A DNA stretch of 64,000 nt from an uncultured Lachnospiraceae bacterium. GTDB taxonomy: Bacteria > Bacillota > Clostridia > Lachnospirales > Lachnospiraceae. Each line of letters begins with the position of its first letter. Position 1 is the stretch's first letter. Below, piece after piece: positions 25,136-33,741 of the stretch. The notes beneath the pieces were generated by a model, which made no database searches, was not told the DNA's origin, and saw only the letters and a program-made list of their open reading frames with translations. Location of the stretch: NCBI GenBank assembly GCA_910584585.1, contig CAJUBP010000017.1:7394-71393 (forward strand), given 5' to 3'. A program made the translations under genes and the position numbers.

Positions 25136-26077
25136 ATGAAACCCGGTATGTTTTATTTATTTCCCAATCAAAATTATCTGGATCTGCGCCCGTACCAGTC
25201 CGGCTATGCGGATAATGCCAAAAACGCGTCTTTTGGCCCGGCTGTCCGCAACCATTATCTGTTTCATTATGTGATTTCCGGCGCAGGCGCGCTGACGTCC
25301 AACGCTCCTGACGGCACGGAACTTCATTTTCATATTCATTCCGGACAGGGATTTATGATTTTTCCCAATCAGATAACAACCTATTACGCGGATCAGCATC
25401 ATCCCTGGGAATATGTCTGGATTGAATTTGACGGAATGCTGGCGCCGGAGATTCTGCGCATGTGCGGCTTAACCATCGAAGATCCTGTCTATACTTCCAA
25501 TGATAAAGTTCTGACTCGGCTGATGCTGGAGGCCATGATGGAAATGGCAAAGCCGGACAGGGACGCGGAATATTACAATGCGGCAACGGGAGAATTTTCC
25601 TCCAAATCCCCGCCGAGTTCTTCGGAAGAAACCCAGTTTTATAAAATGTCCAAGCTGTATCTTTTTGCGGACTGCCTTGCAAGATCTTCTGCTTTGGCCA
25701 AAAGCGGCCATTCCGACGGTTCTATGGCGGACTATTATCTGCAGAAATCTTTTACCTACATTGAACATAATTTTCAGGATCCCATTACTGTGGAATCCAT
25801 TGCCGCGCAGTGCAATATTCATAGAAACCGGCTGCTGAAGATTTTTAAGGACAAGATAGGAAAAGGCCCCCAGGCGTATCTGATGGAATACCGCATGTCC
25901 AAGGCTGCCCAGCTTTTGATTACCACCAATCTTTCCATCAATGAGATCGGGAATGCAGTGGGATATCCCAATCAGCTTCACTTTTCCAGGGCTTTTAAAA
26001 ATGTGTACGGGGCGTCTCCCAGGCAGTACAAAGAGAAGGCGGCGGAGATTTCCGGGGCAGATTCCCTTTTGACATAA
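25136..26077 (+). CDS. AraC-family regulator of the alpha-galactoside operon
   Basis: The start at 25136 has CCAAGGAGGAAA directly upstream; the longer frame from 24959 runs through the operator and is rejected. The 313-residue protein has an N-terminal cupin-like sensor (about 20-110, with HYVISGAGALTS and YVWIEFDG) and C-terminal AraC helices (about 205-305: ITVESIAAQCNIHRNRLLKIF and INEIGNAVGYPNQLHFSRAF, ending GASPRQYKEK). The layout matches MsmR/RafR-type activators, and the divergent position supports control of the operon in response to galactosides. Confidence 0.9.
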   Translation: MKPGMFYLFPNQNYLDLRPYQSGYADNAKNASFGPAVRNHYLFHYVISGAGALTSNAPDGTELHFHIHSGQGFMIFPNQITTYYADQHHPWEYVWIEFDGMLAPEILRMCGLTIEDPVYTSNDKVLTRLMLEAMMEMAKPDRDAEYYNAATGEFSSKSPPSSSEETQFYKMSKLYLFADCLARSSALAKSGHSDGSMADYYLQKSFTYIEHNFQDPITVESIAAQCNIHRNRLLKIFKDKIGKGPQAYLMEYRMSKAAQLLITTNLSINEIGNAVGYPNQLHFSRAFKNVYGASPRQYKEKAAEISGADSLLT

Positions 26078-26092
26078 TTTACACATTCTCAC

Positions 26093-26117
26093 GGACTTTG
26101 CAGCAAGTGCAAAGTCC
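26093..26117. terminator. 10-bp perfect hairpin after the AraC gene
   Basis: GGACTTTGCA (26093-26102), 5-nt loop, complementary arm 26108-26117. It is 16 bp past the AraC stop and before the ATP synthase operon. No T run follows, so termination is uncertain. It could be a leader structure of the atp transcript. Confidence 0.45.
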
Positions 26118-26171
26118 TGGGCTGAACTGTTGCAATAACTTCTCAAAAATAAAAGAAAGGAATGGACATTT

Positions 26172-26240
26172 ATGCAGAAAATAGATATAATGATTTCATA
26201 TGATGGAAATTACTGTATTGTGACGGAGGTGCCCATGTGA
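26172..26240 (+). CDS. 22-residue leader peptide overlapping the atpZ-like start
   Basis: The open frame encodes MQKIDIMISYDGNYCIVTEV plus PM. AAAGGAATGGACA lies upstream of its ATG. Its TGA (26238-26240) overlaps the GTG start of the next gene, giving GTGA, so translation of the two would be coupled. It is too short for a family match and could be chance, but the site and overlap are typical of a translated leader. Confidence 0.4.
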   Translation: MQKIDIMISYDGNYCIVTEVPM

Positions 26241-26524
26241 AATACAAAAAAAGCGTATACCGTTCCCTCGCATTGATTACGCAGTTTGGAATTAACATGC
26301 TGGTGCCTATTTTTTTATGCGTGGCGCTGGGTGTTTATCTGGGGGATAAGTTTGGGATAAACTGGATTACGATTCCCCTGTTTGCCGTAGGCGCGCTGGC
26401 AGGATTCCGCAATATTTTCATGATGGCGAAGAAGATTTATGCCGGTGAGGCGTCTTCCGGGCACTCTTCCATATCAGGAAAGAAGAAAAGTGATGAGACG
26501 TTTTCCGGGCATCCGAAAGAGTGA
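26237..26524 (+). CDS. atpZ: AtpZ/AtpI-like small membrane protein of the ATP synthase operon
   Basis: The protein has 95 residues from a GTG with CGGAGGTGCC before it. Two membrane helices (about 8-31 and 38-60) are joined by GVYLGDKFGIN, typical of the AtpZ/F0F1-I family. AtpZ with AtpI is reported to help with ion supply or c-ring assembly in Firmicutes. The cytoplasmic tail is Ser/Lys-rich (SSGHSSISGKKKSDE). It is the first recognised gene of the operon. Confidence 0.8.
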   Translation: MKYKKSVYRSLALITQFGINMLVPIFLCVALGVYLGDKFGINWITIPLFAVGALAGFRNIFMMAKKIYAGEASSGHSSISGKKKSDETFSGHPKE

Positions 26525-26594
26525 ATAAGAAAGGTTTTCACGGCGTTATGACAGAACCGGGCAATAAGGAACTGTTAAGAAAAGGGTACAGTTT

Positions 26595-27008
26595 ATGTTA
26601 AGAAGAATTAATCAGGCGCTGCCGGAACTGCTGGCCGGAATTCTGGCGTATGGCATGCTGATTCAGATCACCGGCATATGGTTTGTGAGCGACCGGGTAA
26701 GATATTCCACAGGTCTTTGGGCCGGCATTATTCTGGCAATGGGAATGGCAGTGAATATGGCGGTTGTTATTTTTGACACGGTAGAAGAGATGACAGAGGG
26801 CAGGTCTTCCAGAAGGGCTTCCCTGTATGGAGCTCTTCGGTATCTGGCAGTTGTATTGGCTTTCGGCATTGTGGGCTATTTTAATCTTGGCAATATAGTC
26901 GTTATGTTTCTGGGCGTAATGGGGCTGAAAGTCTCAGCTTACCTGCAGCCGTTGACACATAAATTTTTAGCAGTTTTGCAGAAAAAATATTTTCATGGAA
27001 AAAGTTAA
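26595..27008 (+). CDS. atpI: ATP synthase subunit I (AtpI-like)
   Basis: The protein has 137 residues with four predicted membrane helices (about 12-32, 39-60, 79-99 and 101-121) and a charged loop FDTVEEMTEGRSSRRAS. The size and place directly before atpB match AtpI, an assembly factor for the c ring. Sequence conservation in this family is low, so the call depends on context. The ribosome site is weak (AAGGG 8 nt from the ATG). Confidence 0.8.
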   Translation: MLRRINQALPELLAGILAYGMLIQITGIWFVSDRVRYSTGLWAGIILAMGMAVNMAVVIFDTVEEMTEGRSSRRASLYGALRYLAVVLAFGIVGYFNLGNIVVMFLGVMGLKVSAYLQPLTHKFLAVLQKKYFHGKS

Positions 27009-27075
27009 AAGAGGTGATAGATTAGAAAATATTGTAAATAATGTTAAAAAAGAAATTTGATAAGGAGGTGAGAGA

Positions 27076-27810
27076 GTGCAGAGCTCAATTTTACTGTCTT
27101 CCGGCGCGGATATTGATATTATGGTGCACGGCTTGTTTTCTTATGAGCTGTTCGGGCAGACATTTTGGATCACCACAACGCATGTAAGCCTGCTGATTGT
27201 TATGGCTGTACTGATTGGATTCTCCATCGCGGCCAACCGCGCCATGAAACACGCGTCAGAGGTTCCGGGCGGTTTCCAGAATGTAGTGGAGCTGATTGTG
27301 GAGAAACTGGACGGTATGGTTCACGGCGTTATGGGAAAAAGCGGCGGCAGGTTCGTCAACTACGTGGGCACGATATTTATTTTTATATTGGTATCCAACC
27401 TTTCCGGCCTGTTTGGATTGAGGCCGCCCACAGCCGATTACGGCGTAACATTGCCGCTGGCGCTGCTGAGTTTTATTCTGATTCATTTTAATCAGTTTAA
27501 ATATCAGACGCCGAAAGCGATATGGACCGATATGTGTTCCCCGCTTCCGCCGTGGCTGCCCATTTGGTTCCCCATTAACCTGATCAGTGAGATCGCTGTT
27601 CCGATTTCGCTGTCATTGCGTTTGTTTGCGAACGTATTGTCAGGAACTATTATTATGGCGTTGATTTATGCCTTATTGTCCAAATTCGCCTATTTCTGGC
27701 CGGGCGCGCTGCATGCGTATTTCGATGTGTTTTCCGGATGCATCCAGACTTATGTGTTCTGTATGCTGACTATGACGTACATCAGCAACGCAATCGGAGA
27801 GGAAGAATAG
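27076..27810 (+). CDS. atpB: F0F1 ATP synthase subunit a
   Basis: The protein has 244 residues from a GTG with AAGGAGGTGAGAGA before it. Five to six membrane helices are visible. The essential arginine that faces the c ring is in ISLSLRLFANVLSG (about residue 177), and the last helix carries FSGCIQTYVFCMLTMTYI. It forms the stator half-channels for ion passage. It lies 95 bp before atpE in the usual order. Confidence 0.95.
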   Translation: MQSSILLSSGADIDIMVHGLFSYELFGQTFWITTTHVSLLIVMAVLIGFSIAANRAMKHASEVPGGFQNVVELIVEKLDGMVHGVMGKSGGRFVNYVGTIFIFILVSNLSGLFGLRPPTADYGVTLPLALLSFILIHFNQFKYQTPKAIWTDMCSPLPPWLPIWFPINLISEIAVPISLSLRLFANVLSGTIIMALIYALLSKFAYFWPGALHAYFDVFSGCIQTYVFCMLTMTYISNAIGEEE

Positions 27811-27904
27811 GCCATATGCAGAATCAGGTAACATCCGGACTGAGATCCGGGAAAATTATAAGAGCTATAAGTTTCAGAAAGAAAACGCAAGGAGGAAAAA
27901 TCTT

Positions 27905-28162
27905 ATGGATAACATTACAGGAGCAGAATTAATCAGAGCTTGTTCAGCAATCGGCGCAGGTCTTGCGGTTATCGCAGGTATCGGACCTGGTATCGGGCAG
28001 GGTATCGCGGCAGGTCACGCGGCGGCAGCAGTAGGAAGAAACCCGGGAGCAAGATCAGACATTACTTCTACGATGCTTTTAGGCCAGGCGGTAGCAGAGA
28101 CGACAGGTCTGTATGGTTTGCTGGTTGCAATCCTTCTGATGTTTGTGCAGCCATTAAAATAA
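27905..28162 (+). CDS. atpE: F0F1 ATP synthase subunit c with sodium-type ligand set
   Basis: The protein has 85 residues, two helices joined by a GRNPGARSD loop. The ion-binding Glu is residue 65 in GQAVAETTGLYG. Around it are Gln32 (GIGQG), Val63, Thr66, Thr67 and Tyr70. These positions match the sodium-binding set described for Ilyobacter/Propionigenium c rings (Q32, V63, E65, S66, T67, Y70), with Thr in place of Ser66. That points to Na+ coupling, or at least Na+ binding; direct data are lacking. The ribosome site AAGGAGG is strong, as usual for this high-copy subunit. Confidence 0.95.
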   Translation: MDNITGAELIRACSAIGAGLAVIAGIGPGIGQGIAAGHAAAAVGRNPGARSDITSTMLLGQAVAETTGLYGLLVAILLMFVQPLK

Positions 28163-28175
28163 GGGCATCCCTTAA

Positions 28176-28250
28176 TGTGCAAAATGCAGCACAAATCAGA
28201 GGAAGCGCCCTTCGGGCATACCTTTATGTGCAGAGAGCAGCACAAATCAG
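28176..28250 (+). repeat. Paired hairpin repeats in the atpE-atpF gap
   Basis: Two 24-nt direct copies (28176-28199 and 28227-28250) each contain TGTGC and GCACA arms that can fold, with a GCCC-TTC-GGGC hairpin (28207-28217) between them. The triple-hairpin region could protect the 3' end of atpE RNA or limit read-through to atpF. Confidence 0.6.
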
Positions 28251-28268
28251 CAGAAAGGAGGACCGGCC

Positions 28269-28784
28269 TTGGAACAGTTATTTGGCTTAAATCCGCAGCT
28301 TTTGCATGATACGGTTCTTTCCATTCTTGCCATTCTGTTTCTGTTTACCTTAATGTCTTACCTGCTGTTTAATCCGGCAAAGAAGATGTTGAAGGACAGA
28401 CAGGATCGCATTAAGAATGACATTGACACTGCCAGAAAAGACAGGGAAGAAGCCGCTGCCGTCAAAGCAGAGTACAGTGCGAAGATCAAAAACATTGAAA
28501 AAGAAGCTGAGGAAATCTTAAGTGAGGCCCGCCAGAAAGCTCTGAAAAATGAAAACAGGATTGTAGATGAGGCGAAGGAAGAAGCTGCCCGGATCATAAA
28601 ACGCGCCAACGAAGAAGCGTTGTTGGAGAAGAAGCGTATTATGGATGAGGCAAAACAGGAGATGATTGCCATAGCCTCAATGATGGCAGGCAAGGTAGTC
28701 ACAGCCTCCATTGATACATCCATTCAGGACGCGCTGGTGGAGGAAACATTGAAGGAAATAGGTGAAAGTACATGGCAAAGCTAG
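28269..28784 (+). CDS. atpF: F0F1 ATP synthase subunit b
   Basis: The protein has 171 residues from a TTG start with AAAGGAGGACC 6 nt before it. One N-terminal membrane helix (about 14-33) is followed by a long charged coiled coil (KKMLKDRQDRIKNDIDTARKDR is its start), the peripheral stalk. It overlaps atpH by 13 nt. The usual b length is 160-170. Confidence 0.95.
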   Translation: MEQLFGLNPQLLHDTVLSILAILFLFTLMSYLLFNPAKKMLKDRQDRIKNDIDTARKDREEAAAVKAEYSAKIKNIEKEAEEILSEARQKALKNENRIVDEAKEEAARIIKRANEEALLEKKRIMDEAKQEMIAIASMMAGKVVTASIDTSIQDALVEETLKEIGESTWQS

Positions 28785-29338
28785 TATCCAAAACTTATGG
28801 GGACGCACTGTTTGAGCTTGCTGTGGAATCTGGTCAGGTGGATGAAATGTTGGAAGAAGCAAGAAGCATACAGCAGATTCTTCGAGAAGACAACGAGCTT
28901 TCCAAACTGATGAATCACCCGAAAATCGTAAAAGAAGAAAAAATAGAGATTCTGGAACAGATTTTTAAGGGCAGAGTCCGTGATGAAATCACAGGGATGA
29001 TGCGTATGCTTGTTTCTAAGGGTCACTATGGTGAAATGGAATCTGTATTCACATATTTCATTGACCAGGTAAAGGAATATAAAAACATTGGCACTGCTTA
29101 TGTGACTGCGCCCATGCCGCTTACAGACAGTCAGAAAGAGCAGATCAGGAATAAATTACAGGAAACCACCAGATATGTGCAGTTTGAGATGCATTATGAT
29201 GTGGATGAAAGTTTAATCGGCGGCATGGTAATTCGGATTGGTGACAGGGTGGTTGACAGCAGTGTGAAGAACAAATTGCAGAGCCTTACCAGGGAATTAT
29301 CAAAAATACAGTTGAAAGTAGGTGAATGCGCTCCATGA
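28772..29338 (+). CDS. atpH: F0F1 ATP synthase subunit delta
   Basis: The protein has 188 residues. The start overlaps atpF, and the stop overlaps the atpA start (ATGA). The N-terminal helical bundle begins SKTYGDALFELAVESGQ, and the C-terminal domain has DESLIGGMVIRIGDRVVDSSVKNKL, the family signature. It joins the peripheral stalk to the F1 head. Confidence 0.95.
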   Translation: MAKLVSKTYGDALFELAVESGQVDEMLEEARSIQQILREDNELSKLMNHPKIVKEEKIEILEQIFKGRVRDEITGMMRMLVSKGHYGEMESVFTYFIDQVKEYKNIGTAYVTAPMPLTDSQKEQIRNKLQETTRYVQFEMHYDVDESLIGGMVIRIGDRVVDSSVKNKLQSLTRELSKIQLKVGECAP

Positions 29339-30840
29339 ATTTAAAACCGGAAGAGATAAGTTCAGTTATAAAAGAGCAGGTGAAGCGGTACGCGGCGCAG
29401 CTTGAAGTATCCGATGTGGGTACGGTCATTCAGGTGGCGGACGGCATTGCCCGTATTCACGGCCTTGAAAACGCCATGCAGGGCGAATTATTGGAATTTC
29501 CCGGCGAAGTCTATGGAATGGTGTTGAACCTGGAAGAGGATAATGTGGGCGCCGTATTATTAGGCGATCAGAAAAATATCAATGAAGGGGATACCGTTAA
29601 GACTACGGGAAGAGTGGTTGAGGTTCCGGTGGGCGACGCCATGACCGGACGTGTGGTCAATGCGCTGGGACAGCCCATCGACGGCAAAGGGCCCATTGAA
29701 ACAACAAAGTTCAGACAGATCGAGAGAGTGGCCTCCGGCGTTATCTCAAGAAAATCTGTAGATACGCCGTTACAGACCGGTATCAAGGCAATCGACTCCA
29801 TGGTGCCCATCGGAAGAGGGCAGCGTGAGCTGATTATCGGCGACCGCCAGACCGGTAAGACGGCGATTGCGGTGGATACCATTATCAATCAAAAAGGACA
29901 GGGCGTAAAATGTATTTACGTTGCCATCGGCCAGAAAGCTTCTACCGTCGCAACCATTGTAAAGACATTTGAAGAGTTCGGCGCGATGGATTATACCACA
30001 GTAGTGGCGTCTACTGCCAGCGAACTTGCGCCGCTGCAGTATATTGCGCCCTATGCAGGATGCGCCATCGGAGAGGAATGGATGGAAAAGGGAGAAGACG
30101 TGCTGGTTGTTTATGATGACTTAAGCAAGCACGCGACGGCGTACCGTACCCTTTCTCTGCTTCTGCGCCGTCCGCCAGGACGTGAGGCGTATCCCGGCGA
30201 CGTATTCTATCTGCATTCCAGACTGCTGGAACGCGCAGCCAGATTATCTGAGAAATTGGGCGGCGGCTCTTTAACGGCGCTGCCGATTATAGAGACTCAG
30301 GCCGGAGACGTTTCCGCGTATATTCCGACCAATGTAATTTCCATTACAGACGGCCAGATTTATCTGGAGACAGAAATGTTCAACGCAGGTTTCCGCCCGG
30401 CAATCAACGCCGGTCTGTCGGTATCCCGTGTAGGAGGTTCCGCTCAGATTAAGGCTATGAAGAAGATTGCGGCGCCTATCCGTGTGGAGCTGGCCCAGTT
30501 CCGGGAGCTGGCGGCATTTGCCCAGTTCGGCTCAGAGCTGGACGCGGATACCACTGAGAAGCTGGCCCAGGGGGAAAGAATCCGTGAAATGTTAAAGCAG
30601 CCCCAGTACAAGCCCATGCCGGTAGAATACCAGGTTATGATTATCTACGCGGCTACCAAGAAATACCTTCTGGATGTTCCAGTAGAGGATATTCTTCGCT
30701 TTGAAGGGGAATTGTTTGAATTTGTAGATACCAAATATCCTGAGATTCCGGAGGCAATCCGTCAGGATAAGGAAATCAAAGAAGAAACCGAGAGCAAGCT
30801 TGTGAAAGCTATTGAGGAGTGCAAAGCGCAATTTAAGTAA
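29335..30840 (+). CDS. atpA: F0F1 ATP synthase subunit alpha
   Basis: The protein has 501 residues. I chose the ATG at 29335 because it forms an ATGA overlap with atpH and has AGGTG about 10 nt upstream; an ATG at 29326 is also in frame. Features include the P-loop GDRQTGKTA (about 169-177), ALPIIETQAGDVSAYIPTN and the signature PAINAGLSVSRVGG. It forms the non-catalytic nucleotide sites of the F1 hexamer. Confidence 0.97.
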   Translation: MNLKPEEISSVIKEQVKRYAAQLEVSDVGTVIQVADGIARIHGLENAMQGELLEFPGEVYGMVLNLEEDNVGAVLLGDQKNINEGDTVKTTGRVVEVPVGDAMTGRVVNALGQPIDGKGPIETTKFRQIERVASGVISRKSVDTPLQTGIKAIDSMVPIGRGQRELIIGDRQTGKTAIAVDTIINQKGQGVKCIYVAIGQKASTVATIVKTFEEFGAMDYTTVVASTASELAPLQYIAPYAGCAIGEEWMEKGEDVLVVYDDLSKHATAYRTLSLLLRRPPGREAYPGDVFYLHSRLLERAARLSEKLGGGSLTALPIIETQAGDVSAYIPTNVISITDGQIYLETEMFNAGFRPAINAGLSVSRVGGSAQIKAMKKIAAPIRVELAQFRELAAFAQFGSELDADTTEKLAQGERIREMLKQPQYKPMPVEYQVMIIYAATKKYLLDVPVEDILRFEGELFEFVDTKYPEIPEAIRQDKEIKEETESKLVKAIEECKAQFK

Positions 30841-30858
30841 GACGGGTGGTGAATGTTT

Positions 30859-31716
30859 ATGGCGTCCATGAGGGACATTAAAAGAAGAAAAGGCAGCATA
30901 CAAAGTACGCAGCAAATCACAAAAGCCATGAAGCTGGTTTCCACCGTTAAACTGCAGAAGGCCAAAAGCCGCGCGGAGCAGTCCAATCCATATTTTAACT
31001 ATATGTATCAGACGGTAACCTCAATGCTGGCCCGCTCCGGGAATATGACCCATCCCTATCTGCAGGCCGGAAGCTCTTCCAAAAAAGCAGTCATAACCAT
31101 TGCTTCCAACCGGGGTCTTGCCGGCGGATATAATTCCAATATTGTGAAGCTTGTCACAGACAGCGGAATTTCCAAGGAAGACGCTAAGGTGTATATCATT
31201 GGCCGTAAGGCCAGGGAATCCCTGGAAAGAAAGGGTTATGAGATTACAGCGGATTATTCAGATGTCATTGAAGGCCCCACTTACGGGGATGCCGCTGAGA
31301 TCTGCAAGGAAGTGTTAGGAGCGTTTACCAGGGGGGAAATCGGAGAAATCTATCTTGCTTATACTCATTTTAAGAATACGGTCAGCCATGAGCCCACTCT
31401 GATGAAGCTGCTTCCCATAGAATTTGACGAGGCGGAACTGAAGGAGACGGACAGCAATGTGCTGATGAATTATGAGCCCAATGAGGACGAGGCGTTAGAC
31501 CTGATTATCCCCAAGTATTTGACAAGTCTGTTCTACGGTGCGCTGGTGGAGGCGGTTGCCAGTGAAAACGGAGCCAGAATGCAGGCCATGGATTCCGCGA
31601 CCAGCAACGCAGAGGAAATGATTAGTGATTTGACACTGAAATATAACAGAGCGCGTCAGGGCTCTATTACACAGGAGCTGACAGAAATTATTGCCGGCGC
31701 CGAAGCCATTTCATAG
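30859..31716 (+). CDS. atpG: F0F1 ATP synthase subunit gamma
   Basis: The protein has 285 residues from the ATG at 30859, chosen because GGGTGGTGA is 6-7 nt upstream; ATG 30853 is too close to it. The N-terminal helix SMRDIKRRKGSIQSTQQITK and the C-terminal RARQGSITQELTEIIAGAEA form the central shaft coiled coil. It transmits rotation between the c ring and the F1 head. Confidence 0.96.
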   Translation: MASMRDIKRRKGSIQSTQQITKAMKLVSTVKLQKAKSRAEQSNPYFNYMYQTVTSMLARSGNMTHPYLQAGSSSKKAVITIASNRGLAGGYNSNIVKLVTDSGISKEDAKVYIIGRKARESLERKGYEITADYSDVIEGPTYGDAAEICKEVLGAFTRGEIGEIYLAYTHFKNTVSHEPTLMKLLPIEFDEAELKETDSNVLMNYEPNEDEALDLIIPKYLTSLFYGALVEAVASENGARMQAMDSATSNAEEMISDLTLKYNRARQGSITQELTEIIAGAEAIS

Positions 31717-31736
31717 AAATTTATGAAATGGAATTA

Positions 31737-31805
31737 GCGCAGGGCGCTTTGCCTGCGCAGAAGCGCGCGTCTGCGCTTCTGAAATCAGGCTGAGGAAAAT
31801 CTCAG
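31737..31805 (+). other. Three consecutive hairpins between atpG and atpD
   Basis: GCGCAGG/CCTGCGC (31737-31758), AGAAGCGC/GCGCTTCT (31759-31780) and CTGAG/CTCAG (31790-31805). No T run follows, so this is not an obvious terminator. It could be an RNA-processing or stability element separating the atpAG and atpDC parts of the message. Confidence 0.55.
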
Positions 31806-31847
31806 GCTGAGATTTATGCAGTTATTAACAATTTAAGGAGTGAAATT

Positions 31848-33239
31848 ATGGCAGATAAGAATATAGGTAAAATCACTCAGATTATCGGCGCCGTTTTGGA
31901 TATTAAGTTTTCCGAAGGCAGCCTGCCGGAAATCAATGAAGCAATCAACATTCCGCTGGAAGGCGGAAAACGTTTGGTTGTGGAGGTTTCCCAGCATCTG
32001 GGTGATGATACGGTAAGATGTATCGCCATGGGTTCCACGGACGGATTGGTTCGGGGAATGGACGCCGAAGCAACCGGCGCCTCCATCACCGTTCCGGTGG
32101 GGGAGCAGACATTGGGACGTATGTTTAATGTGCTGGGGGATCCCATCGATGAAATCGATCCGCCGAAAAATGTGGAATACATGCCGATTCACAGAAAGGC
32201 TCCCACATTTGAGGAACAGGCAACCTCTACGGAAATGCTGGAGACCGGCATCAAAGTCGTTGACTTGCTCTGCCCTTACCAGAAAGGCGGTAAAATCGGT
32301 CTGTTCGGCGGCGCCGGAGTGGGAAAAACCGTGTTGATTCAGGAATTAATTCACAATATTGCCACAGAGCATGACGGATATTCCGTATTTACCGGCGTAG
32401 GCGAACGTACCCGTGAGGGAAACGACCTTTATTATGAAATGAAAGAATCCGGAGTTATTGATAAAACCTGTATGGTGTTCGGACAGATGAACGAACCCCC
32501 CGGGGCTCGTATGCGTGTGGGACTGACAGGTCTTACCATGGCTGAGTATTTCCGGGATAAGGGCGGAAAGGACGTATTGCTGTTTATTGACAATATTTTC
32601 CGTTTCACCCAGGCAGGTTCTGAGGTGTCCGCCCTGTTGGGACGTATGCCCTCCGCCGTAGGCTATCAGCCCACGCTGCAGACCGAAATGGGCGCTTTGC
32701 AGGAGCGTATTACCTCAACGAAGAACGGTTCTATCACATCCGTGCAGGCAGTTTACGTGCCGGCGGACGACTTGACTGACCCGGCGCCGGCGACCACATT
32801 TGCCCATCTGGACGCTACCACAACTTTGTCCCGTTCCATTGCGGAGCTGGGTATTTATCCGGCAGTGGATCCGCTGGATTCCACTTCCCGTATTCTGGAT
32901 CCCCGTGTGGTGGGAGAAGAGCACTTTGAAGTAGCCCGTGGAGTGCAGGAGATTCTGCAGAAGTACAAAGAACTGCAGGATATTATCGCTATTCTGGGTA
33001 TGGATGAGTTGTCAGAAGATGATAAACTGGTAGTAAACCGCGCCAGAAAGGTGCAGAGATTCTTATCACAGCCTTTCTTTGTGGCAACGCAGTTTACCGG
33101 ACTGGATGGAAAATACGTACCGATTGCAGAGACATTAAGAGGATTTAAAGAAATCCTGGAAGGCAAGCATGATGATGTTCCGGAAGGCCATTTCCTGAAT
33201 GCCGGATCTATTGATGAAGTTCGCGCCCGCATGAAGTAG
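31848..33239 (+). CDS. atpD: F0F1 ATP synthase subunit beta
   Basis: The protein has 463 residues. The P-loop is GGAGVGKTVLI, followed by GVGERTREGNDLY with the catalytic Glu. LLFIDNIFRFTQAGSEVSALLG and the signature PAVDPLDSTSR identify the catalytic beta subunit. ATTTAAGGAGTG lies before the ATG. Confidence 0.98.
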   Translation: MADKNIGKITQIIGAVLDIKFSEGSLPEINEAINIPLEGGKRLVVEVSQHLGDDTVRCIAMGSTDGLVRGMDAEATGASITVPVGEQTLGRMFNVLGDPIDEIDPPKNVEYMPIHRKAPTFEEQATSTEMLETGIKVVDLLCPYQKGGKIGLFGGAGVGKTVLIQELIHNIATEHDGYSVFTGVGERTREGNDLYYEMKESGVIDKTCMVFGQMNEPPGARMRVGLTGLTMAEYFRDKGGKDVLLFIDNIFRFTQAGSEVSALLGRMPSAVGYQPTLQTEMGALQERITSTKNGSITSVQAVYVPADDLTDPAPATTFAHLDATTTLSRSIAELGIYPAVDPLDSTSRILDPRVVGEEHFEVARGVQEILQKYKELQDIIAILGMDELSEDDKLVVNRARKVQRFLSQPFFVATQFTGLDGKYVPIAETLRGFKEILEGKHDDVPEGHFLNAGSIDEVRARMK

Positions 33240-33250
33240 GGGGTGAGCAT

Positions 33251-33658
33251 ATGGCAGAGGAAAATAAGAACTTTCAATTGGAAATTATCACGCCGGATCG
33301 TGTGTTTTACAAAGGGGAAGCGTCCATGGTGGAATTTACTTCCGTAGATGGAGAGATGGGTGTCTATAAGCATCATATCCCTCTGACCACTGTACTGGCT
33401 CCCGGAATTGTAACCATAACAGAGCCGGGCCAGAAGAAACACGCGGCAGTTCATGCAGGGTTTGTGCAGATTCTGGGAGAAAAGGTGACATTTCTTGCGG
33501 AGATTGCGGAATGGCCCGATGAGATTGACGCAGGCCGGGCGCAGGCGGCGAAGGCCCGCGCCGAAGAGCGGCTGCGCAGCCACAGCGCGGATGTTGACGT
33601 GGCCCGCGCGGAGATTGCGTTGAAGAAAGCTTTGGTGCGTCTTGACGTGAAACAGTAG
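33251..33658 (+). CDS. atpC: F0F1 ATP synthase subunit epsilon
   Basis: The protein has 135 residues. The N-terminal beta-sandwich contains FQLEIITPDRVFYKGEA and GEMGVYKHHIPL, and the C-terminal helical hairpin contains RAQAAKARAEERLRS. It is the regulatory subunit of the central stalk and last gene of the operon, 11 bp after atpD. A strong terminator follows 9 bp past the stop. Confidence 0.95.
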   Translation: MAEENKNFQLEIITPDRVFYKGEASMVEFTSVDGEMGVYKHHIPLTTVLAPGIVTITEPGQKKHAAVHAGFVQILGEKVTFLAEIAEWPDEIDAGRAQAAKARAEERLRSHSADVDVARAEIALKKALVRLDVKQ

Positions 33659-33667
33659 AAGAAAGAG

Positions 33668-33713
33668 GCACTGCAGATATCAGGCAGAGTACTGGTATTT
33701 GCAGTGCTTTTTT
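33668..33713. terminator. Terminator of the ATP synthase operon
   Basis: GCACTGCA (33668-33675) pairs with TGCAGTGC (33700-33707), followed by six T. An A-rich stretch on the left side is short, but on the minus strand the hairpin would also serve the small convergent gene at 33742-33933. Confidence 0.8.
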
Positions 33714-33741
33714 GGAATGCAGAAATATGTGGGATACAGGA

